Positions 25,406 through 33,969 of a stretch of DNA of 37,742 nt are shown here, piece after piece. Source of the DNA: Victivallaceae bacterium. GTDB taxonomy: Bacteria; Verrucomicrobiota; Lentisphaeria; Victivallales; Victivallaceae. Both the position numbers and the translations under genes were made by a program. Below the pieces are notes generated by a model, which ran no database searches, was not told where the DNA came from, and saw only the letters and a list, made by a program, of their open reading frames with translations. The number at the start of each line of letters is the position of its first letter. The stretch's first letter is position 1. The DNA lies in the NCBI GenBank assembly GCA_021647315.1, contig JAKIUY010000033.1, positions 1 to 37,742 of the forward strand. The letters are read 5' to 3'.

Positions 25406-25855
25406 ATGCAACGTCCTGATTGGGATAACTATTTTATGGAAATCGCCCAGGTGGTAGCGCGACGCGGTAACTGCTCGCGGCGTCAGGTCGCTGCAGTGAT
25501 TGTTAAGGAAAATCGGGTTATTTCTACCGGTTACAACGGCACTCCGCGCGGCATAACCAATTGCTGTGATGGTGGCTGTCCGCGTTGTGGATCAGATACT
25601 CCGTCCGGCAGCAACCTCTCCGAATGTCTCTGCTGTCATGCCGAGGAAAATGCTATTGTCCAAGCCGCCTATCACGGTATTGCAGTCAAAGATGCCGTGC
25701 TCTATACCACTTTCAGCCCCTGTTTGCTCTGTGCAAAAATGATTATAAATTCCGGCATCAGTGAAGTTGTCTATCATCAGCGCTATTCGATTGACAATGT
25801 TTCATTGCAACTGTTGAAAGAAGCAGGCATTCTCATCCGTCCTCTGGAAGCGTAA
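25406..25855 (+). CDS. dCMP deaminase (ComEB/T4 Cd type)
   Basis: Deaminates dCMP to dUMP, the substrate of thymidylate synthase. Of the 149 residues, the zinc-dependent core is CHAEENA (His ligand and catalytic Glu) with SPCLLCAK (two Cys ligands). The inserted NCCDGGCPRCGSD and CLCCHAEE cysteines are typical of dCMP deaminases, where a second structural zinc is bound. The start is ATG 25406 because GGAG lies nine bases upstream; the ATG at 25391 overlaps that site. The gene stands alone, with a 90-bp repeat downstream. Together with the synthase at 259 it supports a dCMP route to dTMP. Confidence 0.93.
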   Translation: MQRPDWDNYFMEIAQVVARRGNCSRRQVAAVIVKENRVISTGYNGTPRGITNCCDGGCPRCGSDTPSGSNLSECLCCHAEENAIVQAAYHGIAVKDAVLYTTFSPCLLCAKMIINSGISEVVYHQRYSIDNVSLQLLKEAGILIRPLEA

Positions 25856-25972
25856 AGTTTTGTCCGTTTCATAGCACCACACAAACTGCGTCAATCTACA
25901 TATTTCACAAAAAAATCGCCTCATAAACTTGAATTTCACTGCTATTGCAATTATTTTTCAGTTTGTTCTTTA

Positions 25973-26062
25973 TACCGTTTTGCGATCTAAAAGCTATTAA
26001 AAAGCTGCGCAGTTGATCTTGATAACGCACAGAAAACTAGCTAGAAGAATGCACTTGTGTAT
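25973..26062 (+). repeat. 90-bp dispersed repeat, copy C
   Basis: Identical to copy A over its first 38 bases and close thereafter. The terminal palindrome is ATGCAC-tt-GTGTAT, with a G-T pair between the A-T of copy A and the G-C of copy B. It ends 53 bp before rfaE2 and fills most of the 260-bp gap after the dCMP deaminase. Confidence 0.85.
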
Positions 26063-26115
26063 TAAATTTTTTAACCTTAAATTGAGGCGATTACCTCTAA
26101 AAATAGAGTGATATA

Positions 26116-26616
26116 ATGAATCGTAATCCTGAAACAAAAATATTTACTTTACCTGAAGCTGTGATCTGGCGTGAAAAACTCAGAGAAGAAGGCCGCCGTT
26201 TAGTCGTGACCAACGGTTGCTTCGATATTCTCCATCGTGGCCATGCCGAATATATGCACCGCAGCCGGGCTCTGGGTGATGCACTGCTGATTCTGATGAA
26301 TTCGGACAGTTCGATCCGGGAGCTCAAAGGTCCGGACCGCCCGATCATTGACCAATACAGCCGCGCCTACATGCTGGCGGCACTGGAGTCAATTGACGGG
26401 GTGGTCATGTTTTCTACCCCACAGTGCAATGATCTGTTCATTGAACTTAAACCGGATATTTATGTCAAGGGTGGCGACTATACTCTGGAAACTCTGGATG
26501 CGACTGAAAGAGCTGCCTTGCAGAGTGTCAATGCCGAAATTAAATTTATCCCGTTCATTGAAGGATTTTCAACCACCGACATTGTTAATAAAATAAACCA
26601 GACGAACGATGAATAA
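26116..26616 (+). CDS. rfaE2: D-glycero-beta-D-manno-heptose 1-phosphate adenylyltransferase
   Basis: Equivalent to the C-terminal domain of HldE: it activates heptose 1-phosphate to ADP-heptose for the LPS inner core. The 166-residue cytidylyltransferase fold has TNGCFDILHRGHAEYM (HxGH motif), LNGVD-like LMNSDSSIRELKG, RAYMLAALESIDGV, YVKGGDY and EGFSTTDIV (the STT signature). It occurs without the kinase domain, so HldE function is split here. Its last eight bases overlap the acyltransferase start, indicating an LPS operon. The ribosome-binding site is weak. Confidence 0.93.
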   Translation: MNRNPETKIFTLPEAVIWREKLREEGRRLVVTNGCFDILHRGHAEYMHRSRALGDALLILMNSDSSIRELKGPDRPIIDQYSRAYMLAALESIDGVVMFSTPQCNDLFIELKPDIYVKGGDYTLETLDATERAALQSVNAEIKFIPFIEGFSTTDIVNKINQTNDE

Positions 26617-27550
26617 GCACCGTAAATATAAAAGCACTTTTGTTATCTGGCTGGAATTCCTACCATTTTTACTTTTATGGGGCTTGCAACGCATCATGCC
26701 GCTGAAAGTCGCTTACCGTTTCAATGGCCTCATTCTAAAAATATGGTTTATGATCGACCGCAAACATCACAACCGCACATTACAGCACCTGAAACATGCT
26801 GGCATGGCGGGGAATAATGCAGCAGCAAAGCAACTGGCTGCTAAAATTTATTGCAATCTGGCAAAGTTGGCCGCTGAAGTTTTTAAATTTGACCAATTAA
26901 TTGCGAATGGCAATATTGAAGAAATATTGAAAATAGAAGGACCTAAAGAGGCCTGTGATCTTGTTACTCAAGGTAAGCCGATTATTATTGTTACCGCTCA
27001 CTGCGGTAACTGGGAGATGGCGGGAACCGGTTACTGCCTGGCATATAAAAAACCGCTGGTTTCAGTTATGCGCCCATTCAATAATCCGTTGATTGGCAAT
27101 TTTATCCTTAATAGCCGAAAAAGTTCAGGGCACCAAAGTTTTGAAAAAAAATCGGCGATCAAACATCTCCTTAAAGCCTTGAGAAATGATACAGCAGTTG
27201 CTTTGCTAGTCGATCAGCATGCAAGTTCTAGCGAAGGGGTCAAAACAACTTTTTTCGGACAGCCAGCAAGAACCCATGTTTCACCAGCAATGCTACATCT
27301 GAAAACCGGAGCCCCGATTGTCGTTTCTGTTACCCGCCGGCTGGATGATGGCTTCCACTTTAAGAGTTTTGTCAAGGGACCAATCCGTTATCAATCGACC
27401 GGTGATAAGGAAAAAGATTTGCAGACAGTAACTCAGCTCTATACTACAACGCTTGAAGAACTGATCAGAGAAGTACCGGAACAGTGGCTCTGGCTTCATC
27501 GACGTTGGCTGAATATAAATAGAAAGACGAAGTTAGAAGTTAGAAGTTAG
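26609..27550 (+). CDS. LpxL/HtrB-like lipid A acyltransferase
   Basis: A 313-residue inner-membrane acyltransferase with an N-terminal hydrophobic helix (about 10-28). The catalytic motif HCGNWEMAG (H-x4-E) is near residue 131, followed by VSVMRPFNNP, LVDQHASSSEGVKTTFFG and the C-terminal PEQWLWLHRRW typical of LpxL/LpxM enzymes. It would add a secondary acyl chain to lipid A after Kdo transfer. It is translationally coupled to rfaE2. The last residues, KLEVRS and the stop, are encoded by the heptamer repeat that begins at 27531, so the native C-terminus has probably been replaced. Confidence 0.9.
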   Translation: MNKHRKYKSTFVIWLEFLPFLLLWGLQRIMPLKVAYRFNGLILKIWFMIDRKHHNRTLQHLKHAGMAGNNAAAKQLAAKIYCNLAKLAAEVFKFDQLIANGNIEEILKIEGPKEACDLVTQGKPIIIVTAHCGNWEMAGTGYCLAYKKPLVSVMRPFNNPLIGNFILNSRKSSGHQSFEKKSAIKHLLKALRNDTAVALLVDQHASSSEGVKTTFFGQPARTHVSPAMLHLKTGAPIVVSVTRRLDDGFHFKSFVKGPIRYQSTGDKEKDLQTVTQLYTTTLEELIREVPEQWLWLHRRWLNINRKTKLEVRS

Positions 27551-27593
27551 AAGTTAAAAACTGGAAACTGGAAGTAATGAGCTTGAAACTGGG
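27531..27593 (+). repeat. Tandem array of nine degenerate heptamers
   Basis: agttaga (three times), agttaaa, aactgga (twice), agtaatg, agcttga and aactggg follow each other without gaps. The array supplies the last codons and TAG stop of the acyltransferase gene. A GTGGC-tttgtc-GCCAC hairpin follows at about 27599-27614. Confidence 0.8.
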
Positions 27594-27624
27594 CTTCGGT
27601 GGCTTTGTCGCCACATAGGGCCCC

Positions 27625-29172
27625 GTGAGTTCCATAAATAAAAAAATGAAAAGTAATAAGAAAAAATTATCCAAAGGTATGCTGTTGTTTTATTGTTGTT
27701 GCGCAGTGTTGTTGCTTCTGGTATCTGTGAGAATGACTTTTCGTATGGTGTCAACTGCCAACCTAAACAATCAACTGAGTGTAATACGTGCCACTGGTTA
27801 TCCAGCGACGCTTGACGAGCTCAATGACTTTTATCAAGCGGTGCCTGATGTTGAAAATGCTGCTAAACTGTACGAAAAGGCATTTCGCATTTTTCACAAT
27901 ACTGAAGACCAAATTTTCATGCAGAACAGACGTAATAGCACTGTAACGGCTACGGATAACAGTAATGTTACCCAGGAATCATTCAACAATTTGATCATCT
28001 TTGCCGGGAATGCGCCGACACCAATACTGGGAGAACGGTTATCCAAAACATCACAGGCAGCCTGTCAAAATTTTGTAGCTGCTAATCGTGAATGTATCGA
28101 AATATTGAAACAGGCGGCAAATATGCCGAAATGCCGATTCCGCAGCGAGCTGAAAAATGGATTTATTGTTGACTATGCTCATCTAGATAAATTGAACAGT
28201 AAAATTAAATTACTTGCTATTGCAACTATTCTGGCCGCCGAAGCTGGCAATGCAAAAATTGTAGCGGACAATATCTTAGCCATGCTGAAAATCTGCCAGA
28301 TTATAACAGAGGAACCGCTCACGATTTCATATCTGGTCAAAATTCCATTGTTATCACAAACTATTCAGGTACTTGAATATGCGCTTAGTATGATCAAACT
28401 GAATAGCGATTCGATGAAGCGGATAAGCCAGAGCCTTGAATACAATTTAGATGGTAATAATAAATTACTGGATCAGGCTTTTGCTGGCTCGCGGGTGATG
28501 AGTATTGAATATGAACGTTTAGCCCAGTTTCCTGATTATAAACTGAAATATCATATTGCACGAGTTGCAGGAATAGTTCCTATTAATAAACTGAAAACAA
28601 TTGAAATATATGGTCAATTATTTACTTTGGATAAAAATGATATTAAAGCGATAAAGCGATACAATGATGATTTTGGCAAACAACTCAAGGCAATGTCATT
28701 CATCTATTTTCTAACCAGTAGCTTAATTGTTAATCCAACAGATATTTTTTATAAAAATTTGACATTAAAAGCACAAATTAATGGCGCTATCATTGCCTTA
28801 GCGGTTGAAACATATCGACAAAAATATCACAAACTACCTGAACAACTTACTCAACTGGTGCCGGAATTTATCAAAAAATTACCCAATGACCCGTTCACCG
28901 GGAAATCGTTCCACTATGCTGTCGGTGATATTGAACTGCCGATTGATAACTATGATAATAATAACTATTCAGGCCGTTATAAAAGCAGTAAAATAGTCGG
29001 CTACTCTAAAAATCCAGTCTATTGCATAAAACGTCCCGGCTGGCTGGTTTACAGTTACGGCCGGGATCAGGATGATGATAATGGCGTGCCCATGGGCTTC
29101 CTTAAACCAGCCCTGAATGGAGATATTGCCTTTAGATGTGTAAGGAGTGAACAGGTAAAATCATCAAAATGA
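27625..29172 (+). CDS. Hypothetical membrane-anchored protein
   Basis: A 515-residue protein with a basic N-terminus and one transmembrane helix (about 20-38, MLLFYCCCAVLLLLVSV), then a long, mainly helical extracytoplasmic region. The C-terminal 100 residues (KLPEQLTQLVPEFIKKLPND then PFTGKSFHYA and WLVYSYGRDQDDD) resemble the C-terminal domain seen in many planctomycete/lentisphaerote pseudopilin-related proteins, where 'LPxDPFTGKPLxY' and 'YSxGxDxxDDGG' recur. Function unknown. Start GTG 27625 has AGGG close upstream; ATG 27646 is an alternative. It follows the LPS gene pair after a heptamer array and is probably a separate unit. Confidence 0.7.
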   Translation: MSSINKKMKSNKKKLSKGMLLFYCCCAVLLLLVSVRMTFRMVSTANLNNQLSVIRATGYPATLDELNDFYQAVPDVENAAKLYEKAFRIFHNTEDQIFMQNRRNSTVTATDNSNVTQESFNNLIIFAGNAPTPILGERLSKTSQAACQNFVAANRECIEILKQAANMPKCRFRSELKNGFIVDYAHLDKLNSKIKLLAIATILAAEAGNAKIVADNILAMLKICQIITEEPLTISYLVKIPLLSQTIQVLEYALSMIKLNSDSMKRISQSLEYNLDGNNKLLDQAFAGSRVMSIEYERLAQFPDYKLKYHIARVAGIVPINKLKTIEIYGQLFTLDKNDIKAIKRYNDDFGKQLKAMSFIYFLTSSLIVNPTDIFYKNLTLKAQINGAIIALAVETYRQKYHKLPEQLTQLVPEFIKKLPNDPFTGKSFHYAVGDIELPIDNYDNNNYSGRYKSSKIVGYSKNPVYCIKRPGWLVYSYGRDQDDDNGVPMGFLKPALNGDIAFRCVRSEQVKSSK

Positions 29173-29672
29173 AAAGTCAAAGCAATTATTTTGAGAAAAA
29201 AAACAAGAGGAAAATGGAGTTACAACGGTAATAGTAGGCGAGTTTTATTCGCGAGTTTTATCAAATGATTTCACTCCTCCACTTTTTATACACAAGTGCA
29301 TTCTTTTAGCTAGTTTTCTGTGCGTTATCAAACTCAACCGCGCAGCTCTTTAATAGCTTTTAGATCGCAAAACGGTATTAGCTACTATTTAGGCCTTGGA
29401 CAATCGGGCATGTTTCAAAAAGTACTTTACACTTTTTATTGTTCAATCCCATTCGGGGTTGCACAAAGTATAAACTACTTTCTTTTTTTGGATATGAGAT
29501 TGCAGACTTGGCGTGCAAACTGTAGGGTAATGGATATGAACATATAACCGGCTCTGCCGGAACTTGAACATCCAATGTTAAGGGAAACAGGCCAGAACAC
29601 CCTGCCCGCTATAGCTCGTAGAGTGACGGACGAAGTAATTTCCCTAGGTTAAAATAGAAAAGGTTAATTATT
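29173..29672. repeat. 500-bp intergenic region with repeats
   Basis: Holds the inverted 90-bp repeat copy D (29288-29377) and an ACCGGCtctGCCGG hairpin copy (29537-29566). Between them, about 29378-29530 is AT-rich sequence without recognisable coding content; two overlapping open frames there look random. AAAGG nine bases before ATG 29673 is the rpe ribosome-binding site. Confidence 0.55.
29288..29377 (-). repeat. 90-bp dispersed repeat, copy D
   Basis: On the minus strand it starts TACCGTTTTGCGATC and ends ATGCAC-tt-GTGTAT, in the same register and length as the other three. It is the only copy in this orientation in the window. Confidence 0.85.
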
Positions 29673-30374
29673 ATGAGAAATATTATTGATTTGATACCGC
29701 GGGACAGAGTAACGGTTTCACCATCCATCCTAGCGGCTGATTTTGCTGCACTCGGCAGTGAAGTAGACAAAGTTACTGAAGCTGGATGCGATTTGCTGCA
29801 TCTGGATGTCATGGACGGCCATTTCGTGCCGAATCTAACCATGGGGCCACCATTGTTAAAAAGCCTGCGGGGGCGCAGTGATTTGATCTTTGATACCCAT
29901 CTGATGCTCAGCGACCCGCTTAAATATGCCGAAGATTTTGTTAAAGCCGGTGCTGACCATATAACATTTCATCTTGAATCAGACAATAATCCCGATGAAG
30001 TCATTGATGCCTTGCGTGCTCTAGGATGCACTGTTGGAATTTCACTCAAACCTGCGACACCGGCATCAGCAGTTATTCCCTACCTGAATAAAATTGATTT
30101 GGTCCTGATAATGACCGTCGAACCCGGGTTTGGGGGACAAAGTTTTATGGCTGATATGATGCCGAAAGTTAAAGAAGTTCATGAAGCGATTAAAGCAGGT
30201 AACCTGCCGGTTCATCTGGAGATTGATGGAGGCATTGATGCAAAAACGGTGGAAGTTGCCACCAAAGCCGGAGCAAATATGATGGTCGCCGGCACCAGCG
30301 TCTTCCGCAATCCTGCGGGCACCAAAGTAGCAATAGAACAGCTTCATGCCGCCACCCAATGGCTAAAACTCTAA
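29673..30374 (+). CDS. rpe: Ribulose-phosphate 3-epimerase
   Basis: Interconverts ribulose 5-phosphate and xylulose 5-phosphate in the pentose phosphate pathway. A TIM-barrel of 233 residues with SPSILAADFAALG, LHLDVMDGHFVPNLTMGP (metal His and catalytic Asp), MTVEPGFGGQSFM and EIDGGI (second catalytic Asp). Length is slightly above the usual 220 because of an N-terminal extension (MRNIIDLIPRDRVT). The start is supported by AAAGG nine bases upstream. Monocistronic as far as can be seen. Confidence 0.96.
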   Translation: MRNIIDLIPRDRVTVSPSILAADFAALGSEVDKVTEAGCDLLHLDVMDGHFVPNLTMGPPLLKSLRGRSDLIFDTHLMLSDPLKYAEDFVKAGADHITFHLESDNNPDEVIDALRALGCTVGISLKPATPASAVIPYLNKIDLVLIMTVEPGFGGQSFMADMMPKVKEVHEAIKAGNLPVHLEIDGGIDAKTVEVATKAGANMMVAGTSVFRNPAGTKVAIEQLHAATQWLKL

Positions 30375-30482
30375 GGTTATCAGCTGGAGGCTATTCGTCA
30401 TGCAGAAGAGCTGTAAAAATAAAAATACAGAAAACAAAAACTTTAGCGTGTCAAATAAATGAAATCAAAAGGATTATTGAAC

Positions 30483-31955
30483 ATGTCAAATGTTAGAACT
30501 GACCCCGATATATTAGCACTCGAACCACACGCTTTATGGCAGATTTTTTCTGCGATCTGCGCGAGACCTCATGCATCAGGGCATGAAACAGAACTCAGAG
30601 AATATATCAGAGATTTTGCTCTTGCTCGGGGGTGTGAAGTAAAAACAGATGAAATTGGCAATTTACTGTTGAGCAAGGCAGCAAGCAATGGTTGTGAGCA
30701 TGCTAAATCAGTGGTTTTGCAGGCTCATCTTGATATGGTAACGCAGAAAAATAGTGATCTTCAGTTTGATTTTCTTATTGACGCAATTAAACCGATAGTC
30801 GCCGGCAATAAAGTCACTGCAACCGGCACCACGCTTGGTGCCGATAACGGTATTGGGGTGGCGGCGGCATTGGCGGTCATTACTGCCGATAATATTCAAC
30901 ATGGTCCTTTGCAATGCCTGTTCACGGTTGAAGAGGAGACTGGACTATTCGGAGCATCAGCCCTCACCGCTGAATTCGTCAATGCTGATATTATGCTCAA
31001 TCTGGATGGCGAAGATTTAAGAGAAATTTATATTGGTTGTGCTGGTGGAGCACGGACAACTGTAACATTTGAATTTATGCCGGAACCGGTGGCAAAAAAT
31101 TACATTGGAATGAAGGTCACCATTACGGGGATGAAAGGTGGGCATTCGGGTGCTGATATCAATGCCGGACGTGGTAATGCTCATAAAGAACTGGCGATGT
31201 TCTTATCACAGGCTGCTGAAAACCTCAGTATTCAATTAAGCGATATCCACGGTGGCAATGCTGATAATGCCATTCCACGGGAATCATTTGTTACTTTTGC
31301 GTTACCCGGCAATGAAGTTGAAGCTTTAGAATCCTTTACTGCCGGCTATCTGAAGAAAGCCATCGAACGCTTGGGCGCAAGAGCCCCTGACTTTAAACTG
31401 AAAGTAAACTCGACCGACTGCCCGGACACGGTATTCCCCGCAGAATTTCAACAACAACTGCTTAAGGCAATTAATGAGTCCCCGGATGGCGTTATTGCAC
31501 TGAGTAAAACCGTCCCCGGTTTGGTTGAGACATCAACGACGCTGGCAATTATTACTACAACTGCTAACGAGGTTACGCTAAAAAGTTCTCAACGCAGTGC
31601 CATAAATCAGCAACGCGAGCTGCTCAGTAAATCATTGCTGGAGTTATGGTCAGTCTATGGTGGCATTGGAGTTATTGATAGCGAATACCCGGGCTGGGAA
31701 CCGCAGCTAGAATCAACAATCATTACCACTGCAGTAGAGGCATATCAGCAAGAATTGGGCTTCAAGCCACAACCAACCGCAATTCATGCGGGGCTTGAGT
31801 GTGGCATCATCGGCGGTCTTAATCCGGCAATGGAAATCATCTCTTTCGGCCCGGATATTGACGCACCGCACTCACCGGATGAAAATGTCGATATTGCTTC
31901 AGTCATGGACTTCTGGGTCGTACTACTTGAAATTTTGCACAAGATCGCTACGTAA
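30483..31955 (+). CDS. pepD: Aminoacyl-histidine dipeptidase (PepD, M20 family)
   Basis: A cytosolic zinc dipeptidase that cleaves Xaa-His and other dipeptides. Length is 490 residues from ATG 30483, chosen because AGGA lies nine bases upstream; an in-frame ATG at 30459 has no such site. Metal and catalytic motifs: VVLQAHLDMVTQKN (His-x-Asp), TTLGADNGIGVAAAL (bridging Asp), LFTVEEETGLFGA (catalytic Glu-Glu), LNLDGED, GMKGGHSGADI in the dimerisation lid, and AIHAGLECGIIG near the C-terminus. All are typical of PepD. Confidence 0.94.
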   Translation: MSNVRTDPDILALEPHALWQIFSAICARPHASGHETELREYIRDFALARGCEVKTDEIGNLLLSKAASNGCEHAKSVVLQAHLDMVTQKNSDLQFDFLIDAIKPIVAGNKVTATGTTLGADNGIGVAAALAVITADNIQHGPLQCLFTVEEETGLFGASALTAEFVNADIMLNLDGEDLREIYIGCAGGARTTVTFEFMPEPVAKNYIGMKVTITGMKGGHSGADINAGRGNAHKELAMFLSQAAENLSIQLSDIHGGNADNAIPRESFVTFALPGNEVEALESFTAGYLKKAIERLGARAPDFKLKVNSTDCPDTVFPAEFQQQLLKAINESPDGVIALSKTVPGLVETSTTLAIITTTANEVTLKSSQRSAINQQRELLSKSLLELWSVYGGIGVIDSEYPGWEPQLESTIITTAVEAYQQELGFKPQPTAIHAGLECGIIGGLNPAMEIISFGPDIDAPHSPDENVDIASVMDFWVVLLEILHKIAT

Positions 31956-32218
31956 ATTTTTAAATTTAAAAATTCCTGACCCATTTGAATATTTAAGCGG
32001 AAATAGAAATTGACACCTTTATTCGCAGCCGGGAGGCTGCTCCCACCTTGAATGTCACGAACAGTTTTGGTGTCATCTCCGCCTAAAGGCGGAACTACAA
32101 ACATGATAAACTTGCATCATAACGTCAGCATTAAACAGCCCTGGTTACTTCCGCTATACCCAACTACCCAAAAGTCAAAATGTACGGCCTAAAATATTAC
32201 AAATCATGCTTGTTTCCA
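31956..32218. repeat. Convergent intergenic region with hairpins
   Basis: GCAGCC-ggga-GGCTGC (32025-32040), CGAACnGTTTTGGTGTCA (32058-32075, shared with 13632-13649) and CCGCCT-aa-AGGCGG (32079-32092) follow one another between the convergent pepD and LysM genes. The hairpins could terminate transcription from either side, but no T-run is adjacent. Confidence 0.5.
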
Positions 32219-32827
32219 TTATTTTTTGGGAATATAAAGTGTCTGCCCAGTTCGGATATTATCGTTTTTCAAACGGTTAACCCGGCGGATGTCTGCGACT
32301 TTTACTTTATAGGCCTTGGCAATTGCGCTCAATGTCGCACCACGCTGTACTTTATATTTATAAAAATCCCCTGAGCCTACCGGACCAGTGTTGTTTTTTG
32401 TTGCAGTTCGTGTTGCCTGACGGGAACTGTTGATTGCAGCTGAAGTCTGCTTTGCGATATTTTTTGCCATATTTTTAATCGAGGCATCACGATTTTTCGC
32501 CTCCTGTTCCAAAACTCGGTTCAACTCACTGATTTTGCGGGACAGTTCAGCATTATTGCTTTTCAGCTGTTTAAGTTGCTGTTCAAGGTCAGCAAAACGT
32601 CCGGCCAAAGTTGAATAGTCCTGTTGCAAGAGTCGATTGCGATTATTCAGACCTCTGACCTGTTTCAGGCAATAATTGGCTTCACGCCTGGCGCTGGCGA
32701 TATCCTGTTTAAGTTGTTTATCATTCGAACTGCTCCTGAGCTGCATCGATTCACAACCACTGCCAAACAGCAGCATTGCGCCTGCAGCAAAAACTACAAC
32801 CATGATTTTTCCGTTAAGTTTTTTCAT
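32219..32827 (-). CDS. LysM-domain lipoprotein with coiled coil
   Basis: About 202 residues. An N-terminal lipoprotein-like signal (MKKLNGKIMVVVFAAGAML then LFGSGC) ends in a Cys, although Gly at -3 is atypical. A long coiled coil covers about 35-130 (QDIASARREANYCLKQVRGL and ADLEQQLKQLKSNNAELSRK), then a Ser/Thr/Asn linker. A C-terminal LysM domain (YKVQRGATLSAIAKAYKV then NIRTGQTLYIPKK) binds peptidoglycan. It probably tethers outer membrane to cell wall or organises an envelope complex. The start is set at ATG 32827, giving a proper signal peptide with AGGA 12 bases upstream; an earlier ATG at 32860 would abut its AGAGG without spacing. Confidence 0.82.
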   Translation of the reverse strand: MKKLNGKIMVVVFAAGAMLLFGSGCESMQLRSSSNDKQLKQDIASARREANYCLKQVRGLNNRNRLLQQDYSTLAGRFADLEQQLKQLKSNNAELSRKISELNRVLEQEAKNRDASIKNMAKNIAKQTSAAINSSRQATRTATKNNTGPVGSGDFYKYKVQRGATLSAIAKAYKVKVADIRRVNRLKNDNIRTGQTLYIPKK

Positions 32828-33173
32828 AATATATTTATTTTTCCTTTTTGTTTCGTTCATCCTCTAAGCCATACTTTGAGATTTGTCTCTGACAGAGGAC
32901 GAGAATCCCGGTATGATCTGCCGTCGCGAACTATGGCGGACAAGCTGACCAATGCTTCCAGCTAAGCCCATCGTTTCTCGCAGAAGGCGAGAATGCCGGT
33001 CTAACGACCAGCCCCCCAGCTAAGCCCCAAGCCGTAGCTATATTTTATGCCAAATTGGGGCAATGTCAACCGTTATTTTAAATAAGCCGATGGATTTTAT
33101 GGTTATACGATTGACATTTTCATAATAATAACTAACTTGTAGTAAAATATTAACTATTACTTAGAGTAACTAA
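32828..33173. repeat. Intergenic region with two related hairpin units
   Basis: Two diverged direct repeats, 32889-32970 and 32977-33028, each contain GAGAAT-CCGGT near the start and CCAGCTAAGCCC at the end. The second begins with a perfect TTCTCGC-agaag-GCGAGAA hairpin (32975-32993); the first has only CTCT-gac-AGAG. The remaining sequence toward fabI is AT-rich. No gene seen. Confidence 0.5.
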
Positions 33174-33968
33174 ATGGATTTTTTAAAACTAAAAAACAGT
33201 AGAATTGTGATTTTCGGTGTGGCTAATCGTCGCAGTGTCGCATTTTATATTGCCAAACAACTGGTCGAAGTTGGAGCTCTGCCTATATTTTCGATTCAGC
33301 ATGCTGAACAACTGAATTTTGTCAAAAAATCATTCCCGAATGCACCGGTGTTCCGCTGCGATGTCACTAATGATCAGCAATTGCAGCAGATGGTCGATGA
33401 TATCCGTGATGAATATGGTACAATTGCCGGCGTGGTTCATTCAGTCGCCTTCGCCAATTATCCAGAGGGGATTAAGCCATTTCATGAAACCCCGCGCCAG
33501 GATTTCCTCCAGGCAATGGATGTCTCATGTTTCTCCTTCATCCGTATCGCCGGATTGTTCAAAAGCATCACGGAACCGAATGGTGCATTTATCACCATTT
33601 CAATCTCCACGACCAGGATGGCAGCGGAAAGTTACGGTTACATGGCACCAATTAAAGCTGCCCTTGACTCCAGTGTCTGTTTTCTTGCTAAATCATTAAG
33701 TGCAGACAGTAACATCAGAGTTAACGCTGTCGGTGCTTCATTACTGAAAACTTCAGCCTCGGCTGGTATTCCCGGTTATGTAAAACCCTACCTATTCGCC
33801 GAAAAAGCGACATTACGCAAAGCTGCCTTAAAGACTGAAGAGGTTGCGAATGTCGCACTCTTTCTGCTCAGCCCGCGTTCGTCAGGCATCAATGCCACCA
33901 CTGTAGTAGTCGATGCCGGTATGAGTACAAACTTCTTCGACCACGAACTGGTCGATAGTGCAGTATAA
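33174..33968 (+). CDS. fabI: Enoyl-[acyl-carrier-protein] reductase FabI
   Basis: NADH-dependent last step of each fatty acid elongation cycle. A 264-residue short-chain dehydrogenase fold with GVANRRSVAFYIAK (cofactor loop of the FabI type), VHSVAFANY, the catalytic Tyr-x6-Lys in YGYMAPIKAAL, and VNAVGASLLKTSASAGIPGY corresponding to the substrate-binding loop. Asn-Arg-Arg replaces the common N-x-x-S-I-A spacing only slightly. GAG lies seven bases before the ATG. It is probably monocistronic, with a structured region directly downstream. Confidence 0.93.
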   Translation: MDFLKLKNSRIVIFGVANRRSVAFYIAKQLVEVGALPIFSIQHAEQLNFVKKSFPNAPVFRCDVTNDQQLQQMVDDIRDEYGTIAGVVHSVAFANYPEGIKPFHETPRQDFLQAMDVSCFSFIRIAGLFKSITEPNGAFITISISTTRMAAESYGYMAPIKAALDSSVCFLAKSLSADSNIRVNAVGASLLKTSASAGIPGYVKPYLFAEKATLRKAALKTEEVANVALFLLSPRSSGINATTVVVDAGMSTNFFDHELVDSAV

Positions 33969-33969
33969 T

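Noticed and set aside
29320-29575. Two overlapping frames between the hypothetical gene and rpe
   Set aside because: They run through the 90-bp element and the hairpin repeat; composition looks random and neither has a ribosome-binding site.
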